Positions 51,829 through 61,158 are shown, counted from the first letter of the stretch. The stretch is 64,000 bases of DNA from Demequina litoralis (GCF_030418455.1 NZ_JAUHPW010000008.1:92313-156312), one strand, 5' to 3'. The notes: generated by a model from the sequence alone, not told the origin. A program made the numbers and translations.

Positions 51829-52644
51829 TCAGGCGGCGTCCTGCTCGGCCTCCATGCGCGCGTTGAAGTCGCGCTTGCTCGACTGCCAGCCGTCCTCGTC
51901 CATGCCGCTGCGCCAGTAGCCGGAGATCGAGACGCGGTCGCGCGGGATCCCGAGGTCGTTGAAGAGGTGCCGACGGAGCGGCTTGACCATGTCGGCGTTG
52001 CCGTGGACGAAGGCCTCGACGGACGCGGGGCTCCCGGGAGCGGGCGCGTCGAGGACGGCGCGGGTGAGCGCCTCACCGTAGCCGTCGTCGGGCCCGCGAT
52101 GGATCCAGTGGACCTCCGTGTTCACGGTGGTCGGGAGGGGCTGCTCCTCGGCCGCCGAGGCGACCTCGAGGTAGACCTCGACGCGCGCATCGTCCCTGGT
52201 CGCGCGCAGGTGCTCGAGGGCGGCGGCGATCGCGGGAAGCGCGGACTCGTCGCCGACGAGGAGGTGGAGGTCGGCGTCGGGCGCGGGCGCCCAGCCGCCG
52301 CCGGGGCCGACGAAGCTCAGGGCGTCGCCGGGCTGCGCCGCCGCGGCCCACGGGCCCGCGAGGCCCTGGTCGCCGTGGATCACGAAGTCGAGCGCGAGCT
52401 CGCGCGCGGCGCGGTCGAGGGACCGGATCGTGTACGTGCGGGTGACGTCGCCGAGCTTCAGCTTCACGTAGTGGTCCGTGAAGGTGAGGTCGGGGAGCGC
52501 GTCGAGGTCGGGGCCGGTGAGGACCACGCGGACCATGCTCGGCGCGATGCGGTGCGTGCGGACCACGGTGAGCGTGCGCACGGGGCGACTCGGGCGGTCC
52601 GGGCGGCCGGCGTTGGAAGGGCTGTTCGGGCGGGGACTTGCCAT
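51829..52644 (-). CDS. Siderophore-interacting protein (ViuB/SIP-type FAD, NAD(P)H reductase)
   Basis: 271 residues. The FAD-binding barrel has TRTYTIRSLDRAARELALDF (R-x-Y-T-x-R is the FAD motif), followed by FVGPGGGWAPAPDADLHLLVGDESALPAI, where GDESALPA is the NAD(P)-domain signature of SIP proteins. The C-terminus (SISGYWRSGMDEDGWQSSK) contains the conserved GYW-R-x-G. SIP enzymes reduce ferric siderophores to release iron in the cytosol. The ATG at 52644 is 6 bases after a TACGAT -10, so leaderless. A perfect palindrome upstream suggests regulation, though it does not look like an IdeR/DtxR box. Confidence 0.92.
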   Translation of the reverse strand: MASPRPNSPSNAGRPDRPSRPVRTLTVVRTHRIAPSMVRVVLTGPDLDALPDLTFTDHYVKLKLGDVTRTYTIRSLDRAARELALDFVIHGDQGLAGPWAAAAQPGDALSFVGPGGGWAPAPDADLHLLVGDESALPAIAAALEHLRATRDDARVEVYLEVASAAEEQPLPTTVNTEVHWIHRGPDDGYGEALTRAVLDAPAPGSPASVEAFVHGNADMVKPLRRHLFNDLGIPRDRVSISGYWRSGMDEDGWQSSKRDFNARMEAEQDAA

Positions 52645-52650
52645 GCACTC

Positions 52651-52676
52651 ATCGTATGCGGGATCGCAGGCGATCC
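52651..52676 (-). promoter_or_regulatory. SIP promoter -10 and palindromic operator candidate
   Basis: TACGAT (52651-52656, minus) is 6 nt before the ATG at 52644. The perfect 16-bp palindrome GGATCGCAGGCGATCC (52661-52676) occupies the region between -10 and -35, where a repressor would block polymerase. Confidence 0.5.
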
Positions 52677-52749
52677 TTGCGAGCGCGGCTTCTCCACAAG
52701 CAGCACCCCGTTTGTCCGGATTGTCAGACCCCGGTGGTGTGATGGATCC

Positions 52750-54324
52750 ATGGACATCCCGCACCTGTTCGACGCCGATCCCGGGGGCACGCCCGGGGTC
52801 GACGCGTTCGGGCATGCGTGCCTGGAGGCGCGGGTGGCGGTGGGGACGATGCGGGACTTGGCGGCGGTGGAGGGCACGCCGAACGTGGTGGCGCGGCTGG
52901 GTGATGCGGCGCAGCTGGCCCGCGAGGTCGACATGGTGCTGGCGCGCACCGCGCGGGACGTCGAGCACCTGTCGGACGTGCCCGGCGGCGGCGTGGCGCG
53001 GCGGCACGGTCATCGCAGCGCGGCGGACCTGGTCGCCGCGACCATGGGCACCACGCGGGCCGAGGCGCACCGGCTCCTCGAGGTCGGGCGGGCGCTGGAG
53101 GAGATGGAGCACTCCCGCGGCGGTCCCGAGCCCGATCCCGAGAACGAAAACGAGAACGAGAACGAGAACGAGAACGAGGATGATCCTGCCGGCCCGTCCG
53201 ACGAGGGCGAGGGGCACCCCGACGACAACCCTGACGATGATCCGGAGGACGACCCGCCTGCCGCGAAGACGCAGCCGCGCTACCCGGCGGTCGCGGCCGC
53301 GCTGGACCGTGGGGTGATCTCCGCGGACTGCGGCTCGCAGATCATCGTCATGCTCGACTCGCTGTCCACGGACGTGTCCGACGAGCGCAAGCAGGAGGCC
53401 GCCGCGGAGCTGGTCGAGCGCGCGATAGGGCTGGACGCGACCCGCTTCGCCCGCATCGTGGGCCGTTTCAAGGCCGCCCTCGACGTCGAGCAGCACCAAC
53501 GCAACCTCGCCCGGATGCGCCGCCAACGTCGGCTGCGGATATGGGAGAACCGTGCCGGGATGCTCGTCATCAACGGCGAGCTCGACCCCGAGAGCGCCGC
53601 CCCGGTACGCGCGGTGCTGGACGCGCTGGTCGGGGACGCCATGCGTGCCAGCCGCGACAACCCGGGGATCGACGAGCGAGCCACCGACCAGATGCGCGCC
53701 GACGCCCTCGCAGCCCTGTGCCGCCACGGCATGTCGTGCGAAGCCACCGATCTGCCCCTGGCCAACGTCACCGTCGTCGTCCGGATCCAGGAGAAGGACC
53801 TCCGCAGCGGGCTCGGCCTGGGCGAGGTCGACGGCTGCACGCCGCCCATCGACATCGCCACCTCACGCCGCATGGCCGCGAACGCCTTCGTCATCCCCGC
53901 CGTCCTCGGCGGCCAGGGCGAGCTGCTCGACCTCGGCCGCAAGCGCCGCCTCTTCACCAAGGCTCAACGCATCGCCATCGGCGAACGCGACGGCGGCTGC
54001 GCCTTCTGCGGCGCCCCTCCCGCCTGGGCCGAGATCCACCACATCCGCTGGTGGATCCACGGCGGACGCACCAGCATCGACAACGGCGTGCTCCTGTGCA
54101 GCCACTGCCACCACGTCATCCACGACCAAGGCTGGGACATCCGCGCCACCGCCACCGAGATCTGGTTCATCCCACCCGCGACAGTCGACCCCGCCCGCGA
54201 ACCCAGGGTGGGAGGCCGCGCACGCTTCGGCCCGCCCCGCGCCTGGCGCTGCACCACCACCGACCCCGCACCCCAGGAGCCGCCGCCAGGCGACCCGCCG
54301 GACGGCAGACGCGACGCCGCCTAG
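52750..54324 (+). CDS. DUF222 domain protein with C-terminal HNH endonuclease domain
   Basis: 524 residues. The N-terminal part is a DUF222/13E12-repeat-like region with helices VDMVLARTARDVEHL and DLVAATMGTTRAEAHRLL. The HNH domain near 417-460 has CAFC, EIHHIRWW with the catalytic His pair, DNGVLLCSHCHHVIH and a CxxC zinc pair. Such proteins are numerous in actinobacteria; function is not established, though DNA cleavage is expected. A hexanucleotide run encodes (Glu-Asn)6 at residues 131-142. The DUF222 segment lies on both sides of this acidic linker. The start is the ATG at 52750, before which no Shine-Dalgarno is seen. Confidence 0.88.
   Translation: MDIPHLFDADPGGTPGVDAFGHACLEARVAVGTMRDLAAVEGTPNVVARLGDAAQLAREVDMVLARTARDVEHLSDVPGGGVARRHGHRSAADLVAATMGTTRAEAHRLLEVGRALEEMEHSRGGPEPDPENENENENENENEDDPAGPSDEGEGHPDDNPDDDPEDDPPAAKTQPRYPAVAAALDRGVISADCGSQIIVMLDSLSTDVSDERKQEAAAELVERAIGLDATRFARIVGRFKAALDVEQHQRNLARMRRQRRLRIWENRAGMLVINGELDPESAAPVRAVLDALVGDAMRASRDNPGIDERATDQMRADALAALCRHGMSCEATDLPLANVTVVVRIQEKDLRSGLGLGEVDGCTPPIDIATSRRMAANAFVIPAVLGGQGELLDLGRKRRLFTKAQRIAIGERDGGCAFCGAPPAWAEIHHIRWWIHGGRTSIDNGVLLCSHCHHVIHDQGWDIRATATEIWFIPPATVDPAREPRVGGRARFGPPRAWRCTTTDPAPQEPPPGDPPDGRRDAA
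53140..53175 (+). repeat. Hexanucleotide microsatellite (GAGAAC)6 in the HNH gene
   Basis: Six GA(G/A)AAC units encode Glu-Asn repeats in an acidic linker. Units are multiples of three, so slippage would change linker length without a frameshift. Confidence 0.85.
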
Positions 54325-54615
54325 CTTCGGGAGATGGCGGCCCCCGACGCGGTGAGGCGTGTCCGCCCGGCCTCCACACCCCCGGCTCCCGCGTCCATCC
54401 CACAGCCGTCCCACACCCCTTCGGCGCCAATCTCACGCCAATCGCGCGCCCCTCGCGCACCCCTGCCTCGCTCCCTCCCGCTCCCCGCTGCGCAGCCGTC
54501 GCCACTGGCGTCCGGACCAGGCCCGACACTGGTCGAGAGTCCCGACGCGTGGCACCCTGCGTCGATAGGATGGAGGTACCGACGAAGCCGTCCCCCCTCC
54601 CCACGAAGGAACCCC

Positions 54616-56991
54616 ATGCGCGACACGTACGCGAGGGCCGAGAAGATCGTCTCGACCCTGTCCACCGACGACAAGATCCGCCTGGTCTCGGGCCGGGACG
54701 CCTGGACGACCGAACCCGTCGACGAGCACGGGGTCCCGTCGATCATGCTGACGGACGGCCCCCACGGCGTGCGGAAGCAGGTCGTCGCGACGGACCACAT
54801 CGGCATCAACAACGCCGCCCCCGCCACCTGCTTCCCTACCGCGGTCACGCTCGGGTCCACGTGGGACCCGGAGCTCATCGAGGAGGTCGGTGCCGCGCTC
54901 GGCCGCGAGAGCCGCGCCAACGATGTGGCCGTCCTGCTCGGTCCCGGCCTCAACATCAAGCGCCACCCGGCGGGCGGCCGCAACTTCGAGTACTTCTCCG
55001 AGGACCCGTTCCTCTCCGGCAAGATGGCAGCCGCGATGGTCCGCGGCATCCAGTCGCAGGGTGTCGGCGCGTGCCTCAAGCACTACGCCGCGAACAACCA
55101 GGAGTTCTTCCGGATGTCGATCGACACCGTCGTCGACGACAGGACGCTGCGCGAGCTCTACCTCACCGGTTTCGAGATCGCGGTCAAGGAGTCCCAGCCC
55201 TGGACCGTGATGTGCTCGTACAACAAGGTCAACGGCGAGCACGCGGACATCAGCCGCACGCTCCTCACCGATATCCTCCGCGACGAGTGGGGCTTCGACG
55301 GCCTCGTGATGTCGGACTGGCACGCCGTCTCCGACAGGGCGCTCGGGATCTGCGCGGGGCTCGATCTCGAGATGCCCGGCAGCGACGGCTCCTGGGACTC
55401 GCAGGTGGACGCGGCGCACAACTCGGGCCTGCTCACCACCGCCGAGCTCGACCTCGCTGTCACCCGCGTCATCGACCTCGCGCTCCGCACCCAGAACGAC
55501 AAGGGCTCATCGCAGGTCGACCCCGCCGCCCACCACGAGCTCGCCCGCCGCGCCGCCGCGGCCGGCACCGTGCTGCTCACCAACGACGGCATCCTGCCGC
55601 TCGAGCGCACCGGCAGCATCGCGGTGATCGGATCCTTCGCCAAGAAGCCCCGCTACCAGGGCGCCGGCTCGTCGCTCGTCACCCCGACACAGGTCGACAC
55701 GTTCATCGAGGCGCTCCGCGCCTCCGTCGGCGACGCCGCCGAGGTGCACTACGCGCAGGGCTACGACGCCGCCACCGGCGAGACGGAGGAGGCGCTGCTC
55801 GCCGAGGTCCGCGATGCCGCGCGCAAGGCCGACGTCGTCATCGTCCTCGCCGGCCTGCCCGACTCCTACGAGTCCGAGGGCTTCGACCGCGAGCACCTCC
55901 GCCTCCCCGACGGCCACATCGCCACCATCGCCGCCGCGACCGAGGCGAACCACCGCACCGTCGTCGCGCTCCTCAACGGCGCACCCATCGAGATGCCCTG
56001 GTCGGACGGCCCCGCGGCCATCGTCGAGGCCTACCTCGGCGGCCAGGCCGGCGGCTCCGCGCTCGCCGACGTGATCCTCGGCGACGTCGCGCCCGGCGGC
56101 CGCCTCGCCGAGTCCTTCCCCGTCTCGGCCTCCGACCTGCCCGCGGCCCGCGACTTCGCGCGCCACGCCAAGCAGGTCCAGTACCGCGAGGGTCTCTACG
56201 TCGGCTACCGCTTCCACGACGCCGCGGGCGTGCCCGCCCGCTTCCCGTTCGGGCACGGCCTCACCTACACGGCCTTCGACCACTCCGGGCTCACCGTGCG
56301 CAAGACCAAGGACGGCTACTCGGTGACGGTGACGGTCACCAACGTCGGCCCGCGCGCCGGCTCCGAGGTGGTGCAGGTGTACGTGCGCGACCCCGAGTCG
56401 ACCGTGTACCGCCCCGAGAAGGAGCTCAAGGGCTTCGCGAAGGTCCACCTCGAGCCCGGCACGTCTCAGAAGGTCACCGTCCGGCTCGACCGTCGCGCCC
56501 TCGCGGTGTGGGACGTCCGCTCGCAGGAGTGGCGCGTCGAGACGGGCGGCTACGAGATCCTCGTCGGCGCATCGTCCACCGACATCCGCGCCCGCCGCAC
56601 CGTCACGGTCACCGAGGGCCAGGCCGTCTTCCCCGCCCACGGACCCTCCGCCTTCGTCGCGACCGACGACGAGTTCCGGACGATGCTCGGCTCCGAGATC
56701 CCGCCCGTGCCGACAGCGGTGCCGTTCCACCGTGACTCGACCACCGCGGATCTCCACGAGACCGCGACCGGACGGATGTTCGCGGGCATGATGACGCAGC
56801 AGGCGGGCCGCTCCTACGACTGGGACAACGCCGACGCGAGCACCCGCCGCATGTTCGAGACCAACGTGCGCAGCGCTCCGCTGCGCCAGGTCGCGATGGG
56901 CAGCGAAGGCAAGATGTCGTTCGCCAGCCTCGACCGGCTCATCCGCATCCTCAACCTCACGTCCGCCAAGGCCTGGCGCGAGCACGGCTGA
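54616..56991 (+). CDS. Glycoside hydrolase family 3 beta-glycosidase
   Basis: 791 residues, no signal peptide, so cytosolic. The GH3 barrel includes LTDGPHGVRKQ and GRNFEYFSEDPFLSG near the substrate pocket. The catalytic nucleophile is Asp234 in GLVMSDWHAV. A C-terminal alpha/beta sandwich (about 300-500) and an Fn3-like domain (from about 570, VTVTNVGPRAGSEVVQVYVRD) follow, then a 60-residue extension. It likely releases glucose or a related sugar from short beta-linked oligosaccharides. GAAGGA precedes the ATG. A sugar regulator of the LacI family is 6 kb away, not adjacent. Confidence 0.95.
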   Translation: MRDTYARAEKIVSTLSTDDKIRLVSGRDAWTTEPVDEHGVPSIMLTDGPHGVRKQVVATDHIGINNAAPATCFPTAVTLGSTWDPELIEEVGAALGRESRANDVAVLLGPGLNIKRHPAGGRNFEYFSEDPFLSGKMAAAMVRGIQSQGVGACLKHYAANNQEFFRMSIDTVVDDRTLRELYLTGFEIAVKESQPWTVMCSYNKVNGEHADISRTLLTDILRDEWGFDGLVMSDWHAVSDRALGICAGLDLEMPGSDGSWDSQVDAAHNSGLLTTAELDLAVTRVIDLALRTQNDKGSSQVDPAAHHELARRAAAAGTVLLTNDGILPLERTGSIAVIGSFAKKPRYQGAGSSLVTPTQVDTFIEALRASVGDAAEVHYAQGYDAATGETEEALLAEVRDAARKADVVIVLAGLPDSYESEGFDREHLRLPDGHIATIAAATEANHRTVVALLNGAPIEMPWSDGPAAIVEAYLGGQAGGSALADVILGDVAPGGRLAESFPVSASDLPAARDFARHAKQVQYREGLYVGYRFHDAAGVPARFPFGHGLTYTAFDHSGLTVRKTKDGYSVTVTVTNVGPRAGSEVVQVYVRDPESTVYRPEKELKGFAKVHLEPGTSQKVTVRLDRRALAVWDVRSQEWRVETGGYEILVGASSTDIRARRTVTVTEGQAVFPAHGPSAFVATDDEFRTMLGSEIPPVPTAVPFHRDSTTADLHETATGRMFAGMMTQQAGRSYDWDNADASTRRMFETNVRSAPLRQVAMGSEGKMSFASLDRLIRILNLTSAKAWREHG

Positions 56992-56997
56992 GCCGCC

Positions 56998-57037
56998 CCC
57001 GCCCTCCCGCCGACCGCACAGCGGGCGGGAGGGCGGG
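56998..57037 (+). terminator. Strong hairpin terminator of the GH3 gene
   Basis: A perfect 14-bp stem: CCCGCCCTCCCGCC (56998-57011) pairs with GGCGGGAGGGCGGG (57024-57037), 6 bp after the stop codon. A copy of the dispersed 10-mer is at 57048-57057, and C/G-rich imperfect repeats run to about 57145. Confidence 0.8.
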
Positions 57038-57219
57038 CACGACGGCCGGACGATGCGCCACGCCCGGACCGCGCCGCGCCGACGCCTCGCCCGGGCCGCG
57101 CCGACGCCGCGCCCGCGCCTCACCCGCGCCACGCCCGCGCATCCCGGGGCGCAAGGGGGCAGGATGGGTGACGAAGCACCCCTGGCAACGGCCGGGGCCG
57201 CGCTACCAGGGGAGGCGTC

Positions 57220-59124
57220 ATGACGACCACGAGCACCAAGCCTCGCGAACCGATGACCCGGGGGGACCTGGCGCGCTGGGTGTTCTGGCCCTCGGCGGTC
57301 CTCATCCTGGGCTTCGCCGCCTTCGCGATCATGGCGCCGGGCGTCGCCGAGAGCCTCTTCGACACCATCCAGAGCGACATCATCAACGCGTTCGGCTGGT
57401 ACTACGTCCTCATCGCCGCCTTCTTCGTGGTGGTGACGCTCTACCTGGGCTTCAGCCGGTACGGCGACATCACGCTCGGCAAGGACGGCGAGGAGCCGGC
57501 CTTCAGCAAGTTCTCCTGGTACGCGCTCCTCTTCGCCGCCGGCATGGGCATCGGCCTCGTGTTCTACGGCGTCTCCGAGCCGCTCGCCCACTACGCCGAC
57601 CCGCGACCCGGCGTGACCGGATCCGAGACCCAGCTCGCGCAGTCCGCGATGTCGCAGACCTTCCTGCACTGGGGCCTCCACGCGTGGTCGATCTACATCG
57701 TCGTCGGCCTCGCGATCGCCTACGCGGTCCACCGGCGCGGCCGGCCGGTCTCGATCCGCTGGTCCCTCGAGCCGCTCCTCGGCAAGCATGTCGAGGGCCG
57801 CTGGGGCAACGTCATCGACATCACCGCGGTCCTGGGCACGCTGTTCGGCATCGCGACCTCGCTCGGCCTGGGCGTCCTGCAGATCTCCGCGGGCCTGTCC
57901 TCCGCCGGCATCGCCGAGCCGACCACCACCACGCAGGTGGTCCTCATCGTGATCATCACGATCATCACCCTCTTCTCCCTGCTCACGGGTCTCGCCCGCG
58001 GCATGAAGTGGCTGTCGAACATCAACCTCACGCTCGCCGCGGTGCTGCTGCTCTACGTGCTCTTCACCGGGCCGACGCTGTTCCTGCTGCGCGAGTTCGT
58101 GCAGTCGATCGGCAACTACATCCAGAACTTCGTGGGCCTGAGCTTCAACGTCTCCGCCTACGCGGGTGCCGAGGGCGCTGCCTGGCAGGCGAGCTGGACC
58201 ACCTTCTACTGGGGCTGGTGGATCTCCTGGGCGCCCTTCGTCGGCATCTTCATCGCCCGCGTCTCGAAGGGCCGCACCGTGCGCGAGTTCGTGTGGGGCG
58301 TCCTCCTCGTCCCCGCGATGATCACGTTCTTGTGGTTCGCCGTCATGGGCGGCACCGCCCTGTACCAGGAGCTGTTCGGGGGCGGCGGGCTCATCGGCGC
58401 GGACGGCTCGATCGACTACGAGGGCGCCCTGTTCGACATGCTCGGCAATCTGCCAGGCGGAGCCGTCGCCAGTCTCGGAGCCATCCTGCTCGTCGGCATC
58501 TTCTTCGTGACGTCCTCCGACTCCGGCAGCTTCGTCCTGTCGATGCTCACCTCGGGCGGGAAGGAGACGCCGGCCCGCTGGGTGCGCGTCTTCTGGGCGT
58601 GCACCACCGCCGCCGTCGCGATCGCGCTGCTGCTCTCCGGCGGGCTCACGGCCCTCCAGACTGCGGCCATCATCACCGCCCTGCCGTTCAGCTTCGTCAT
58701 GATCGGCATGGTCGTGTCGCTGTTCCGCGCCTTCGAACGCGAGCATCGCGCGTACCTGCGCGCCACCCGGCAGCAGTTCGTCGAGCACATCGCCGATACC
58801 TACGGGCTCGAGCCGTCGACCACCGAGATCGCTCAGCCCCGGCTGCGGATGGGGTGGCGGCGACGGCGGCGGGACGATGCGACGGCCCAGCAGCAGTCCG
58901 CCGCCGGCCAGGCCGCGGCACCGGCGACGGGGACCGCGCCACCATCGGGAGAGGCGTCCGCGACGGCGGGCGCCACCACCGACACCGCCGGGGACTCCGC
59001 ACCGCACTACGAGTCGCTCGACACCGACAGCATCGCGATCGCGCATCGCGACGTCGAGGAGGCGGCCGCCGAGTCCGCCGCGCCCGAGCCGCCGCCCGGG
59101 AGCGACGAGGACAAGGGGGCCTGA
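57220..59124 (+). CDS. BCCT family transporter (betaine/choline/carnitine)
   Basis: 634 residues, 12 TM helices. BCCT hallmarks are FAAGMGIGLVFYGVSEP in helix 3 (the glycine-rich substrate segment) and FYWGWWISWAPFVGIFIAR in helix 8 (the tryptophan cage that binds trimethylammonium groups). Transport is Na+- or H+-coupled uptake of glycine betaine, choline or similar compatible solutes. A long hydrophilic C-terminal tail (about 520-634, charged then Ala/Thr/Glu-rich) may sense osmotic state, as in BetP, though its sequence is different. GGGGAGG precedes the ATG. A copy of the dispersed 10-mer is in the tail. Confidence 0.94.
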   Translation: MTTTSTKPREPMTRGDLARWVFWPSAVLILGFAAFAIMAPGVAESLFDTIQSDIINAFGWYYVLIAAFFVVVTLYLGFSRYGDITLGKDGEEPAFSKFSWYALLFAAGMGIGLVFYGVSEPLAHYADPRPGVTGSETQLAQSAMSQTFLHWGLHAWSIYIVVGLAIAYAVHRRGRPVSIRWSLEPLLGKHVEGRWGNVIDITAVLGTLFGIATSLGLGVLQISAGLSSAGIAEPTTTTQVVLIVIITIITLFSLLTGLARGMKWLSNINLTLAAVLLLYVLFTGPTLFLLREFVQSIGNYIQNFVGLSFNVSAYAGAEGAAWQASWTTFYWGWWISWAPFVGIFIARVSKGRTVREFVWGVLLVPAMITFLWFAVMGGTALYQELFGGGGLIGADGSIDYEGALFDMLGNLPGGAVASLGAILLVGIFFVTSSDSGSFVLSMLTSGGKETPARWVRVFWACTTAAVAIALLLSGGLTALQTAAIITALPFSFVMIGMVVSLFRAFEREHRAYLRATRQQFVEHIADTYGLEPSTTEIAQPRLRMGWRRRRRDDATAQQQSAAGQAAAPATGTAPPSGEASATAGATTDTAGDSAPHYESLDTDSIAIAHRDVEEAAAESAAPEPPPGSDEDKGA

Positions 59125-59139
59125 ACCCGCATCGGGCCC

Positions 59140-59145
59140 TAGCCT
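59140..59145 (+). promoter_or_regulatory. -10 box for leaderless mRNA of the small membrane protein
   Basis: TAGCCT, 6 nt before the ATG at 59152. Confidence 0.4.
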
Positions 59146-59151
59146 GAGCGC

Positions 59152-59622
59152 ATGCGGTTCTCGTACGCGCTCGGGCTCCCCCGACAGCTCGTCCTGTCCG
59201 TGACCGCGGTGTCGGCGGTCGAGATCCCCGTCGCGCACCTGCTGCTGGCCCGCTGGAACGGCACCGTCGCGCTCGCGATCACGGCGCTGTCCATCGCGTT
59301 CATCGCCTGGGTCCTCGTCGACTGGGCGGCCGCGGTCCGCCGGCCGGTCACGCTCGACGCCACCACCCTCACCCTGCGCCGCGGCCTCCGCGCGCCGGTC
59401 GACGTCCCCGTCGACCGCATCGTCTCCGTCCGGTCGGTCGCCTCGAACGACGGCCTGCCGAAGGCCGCGCTGCACACCGTCTACGCGGGCGAGGCCGCCC
59501 TGGTCGTCGAGCTCGACGACGGCACCGCGCACGCGGTCGCCGTCGACGACCCGTCAAGCCTGCTGCGGGCCCTCGAGGCGGTCATCGGTCCCGCCCGCGC
59601 GGGGTTAGAGTCGCAGGCATGA
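59152..59622 (+). CDS. Small membrane protein with PH-like C-terminal domain
   Basis: 156 residues. Two N-terminal TM helices (LVLSVTAVSAVEIPVAHLLL; VALAITALSIAFIAWVLVDW) are followed by about 90 residues of alternating beta strands (TLDATTLTLRRGLRAPVDVPVDRIVSVRSV, in part), which resemble bacterial PH domains of the YdbT/YdbS type. The function is unknown. A TAGCCT -10 box six bases upstream suggests a leaderless start. The stop overlaps the next gene's ATG by four bases (ATGA). Confidence 0.7.
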   Translation: MRFSYALGLPRQLVLSVTAVSAVEIPVAHLLLARWNGTVALAITALSIAFIAWVLVDWAAAVRRPVTLDATTLTLRRGLRAPVDVPVDRIVSVRSVASNDGLPKAALHTVYAGEAALVVELDDGTAHAVAVDDPSSLLRALEAVIGPARAGLESQA

Positions 59623-59915
59623 ACACCCGCACGCCCGCCCTCGTCCATGGCACGCGACCGCTGCTCCGCACGGTCATGTCGGTCCGTGGCGGGTGGGCGC
59701 TGATGTCCGACGGCGACTCGATGATCGCCTGGCGGGTAGGCGCGCACGCCGCCGCGCTGCTCGTGGTGGGCGCGCAGGTCGCGGACCACGGCGACGGACG
59801 ATGCACGACCCCCGGCGGCATGGTCGCCTACCGGGAGGCCGACGAGGAGGGCGACATGGCGGCCCGGACCTCCGCGCGCGGCGCGACCCGCGCATCGTTC
59901 GCCCTCGCCGCCTGA
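59619..59915 (+). CDS. Hypothetical small protein coupled to the upstream membrane gene
   Basis: 98 residues, Arg/Ala/Gly-rich, with one weakly hydrophobic stretch (IAWRVGAHAAALLVVGA) and two cysteine-free halves apart from one Cys. No family is recognised. The ATG overlaps the preceding stop by four bases (ATGA), the main argument that it is real. TAGAGT 7 nt before the start lies inside the upstream gene, so it could also be transcribed alone. Confidence 0.45.
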   Translation: MNTRTPALVHGTRPLLRTVMSVRGGWALMSDGDSMIAWRVGAHAAALLVVGAQVADHGDGRCTTPGGMVAYREADEEGDMAARTSARGATRASFALAA

Positions 59916-59931
59916 CCGCTCCCCGCCGGCC

Positions 59932-60432
59932 TCAACCGGCCTCGGGCGGCAGCGTGAGCACGCAGATCTCGACCGCGCCCTCGGGCCCCTCCGGGCCCTC
60001 GCGGGGCATGTCGAGGTAGAGCTCGTACCAGGACGCGTAGTCGTCGCCGGTGGTCGTGTGCGCGGAGGCGGGCGCGACCCCGGCTGGCCCCCATGAGTCC
60101 ATGAGCGCGCGGGTGACCTCGCCGATCCCCGAGTAGGGCCCCTCGTGGCGGGCCACCGAGTACTCCCCCTCGGGCAGGATGTCGGGCTCGATCGGCGAGC
60201 CCTCGAGGTCGGCGGCGTCGACGAGGTGCCCGACCTCGATCGAGAAGGTGCCGTCCGGGCGCGCGGAGACGTAGCGGATCACGGCGCCGCGCGGCGCGAT
60301 CCCGCGCGAGGCGAGCAGCGCCGCCACCCGGTCGAACTCCTCGCGGACCACGCGCGGCAGCTGCGCGAGCGAGACATCCATCGGCATCGCGACGTAGGCG
60401 CGTGCGGGCAGGTGCTGGAGGCCGCTCATCAT
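59932..60432 (-). CDS. GyrI-like (SOUL/AraC-effector domain) small-molecule binding protein
   Basis: 166 residues. The fold is suggested by the GyrI-like pattern: an N-terminal strand QHLPARAYVAMPMD, LPRVVREEFDRVAALLASRG (helix), GAVIRYVS (strand), DILPEGEYSVARHEGPYSGIGEV (the conserved H-x-G-P-Y) and SWYELYLDMP at the end. Such proteins bind hydrophobic ligands or act as hydrolases. The first ATG at 60432 overlaps the preceding stop by four bases (ATGA), so it is in one operon with the flavodoxin-like gene. Confidence 0.82.
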   Translation of the reverse strand: MMSGLQHLPARAYVAMPMDVSLAQLPRVVREEFDRVAALLASRGIAPRGAVIRYVSARPDGTFSIEVGHLVDAADLEGSPIEPDILPEGEYSVARHEGPYSGIGEVTRALMDSWGPAGVAPASAHTTTGDDYASWYELYLDMPREGPEGPEGAVEICVLTLPPEAG

Positions 60433-61151
60433 CGGTACTCCGGGTTGGGGTGGTCGAAGCGCGCGCCCGCGTCCCACTCGCGGCGCGAGTTGCCGCCGGC
60501 CGGGAAGCCGCCGCCGTCCTTGAGCCACCGTGCGACGTGCATGAGGTTCCACGTCATGAAGGTGGTGTTGCGCTGCGTGAAGTCGTTCTCGGGGCCGCCG
60601 CTGCCCTCGTCGAGGTACGACGGGCCGGGCCCGGCCTCCCCGATCCATGCGGCGTCCGCGTTCGGCGGGATCGTGTACCCGAGGTGCTGCAGCGAGTAGA
60701 GCACGTTCATCGCGACGTGCTTGGCGCCGTCCTCGTTGCCCGTCACCACGACGCCGGCGGCCCGACCGTAGTAGAGGTACTGCCCACGGTCGTTGAGGTC
60801 GCCCGACAGCCCGTAGAGTCGCTCGATCACGCGCGTCGCGACCGAGGACTTGTCTCCCAGCCAGATCGGGGTGCCGAGCAGCAGGATGTCCGCGTCGAGG
60901 ATCCGGGGGGCGAGGGACGGCCAGTCGTCGCGGTCCTGGGAGCCGCCTGGCACGTCCTCGCGCATGTCCGGGTACACGCCCGGCGCGAGGACGTGATCGA
61001 CCGCGCGGACGACGTCGACCTCGACGCCCTGGGCCCGCATGATCGCGATCGCGACGTCGAGCAGCCCCTGCGTATGCGAGAGGGTGGGCGACGGCTTGAG
61101 GGTGCAGTTCACGACCACGGCCGTGAGGTCCGAGAAGCCCGGGGTGCTCAT
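60429..61151 (-). CDS. Flavodoxin-family NAD(P)H-dependent oxidoreductase
   Basis: 240 residues. TAVVVNCTLKPSPTLSHTQ is the FMN-binding loop of NADPH-FMN reductases (P-S-x-T-S/H), GTPIWLGDKSSVATRVIERL the second FMN-contact loop, and GVVVTGNEDGAKHVAMN the third. It reduces FMN or quinone-like substrates. TAGCGT 7 bases before the ATG (61159-61164, minus) suggests a leaderless start. Its stop overlaps the GyrI-like gene, so the two form a small operon. Confidence 0.88.
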   Translation of the reverse strand: MSTPGFSDLTAVVVNCTLKPSPTLSHTQGLLDVAIAIMRAQGVEVDVVRAVDHVLAPGVYPDMREDVPGGSQDRDDWPSLAPRILDADILLLGTPIWLGDKSSVATRVIERLYGLSGDLNDRGQYLYYGRAAGVVVTGNEDGAKHVAMNVLYSLQHLGYTIPPNADAAWIGEAGPGPSYLDEGSGGPENDFTQRNTTFMTWNLMHVARWLKDGGGFPAGGNSRREWDAGARFDHPNPEYR

Positions 61152-61158
61152 GCCCTCG

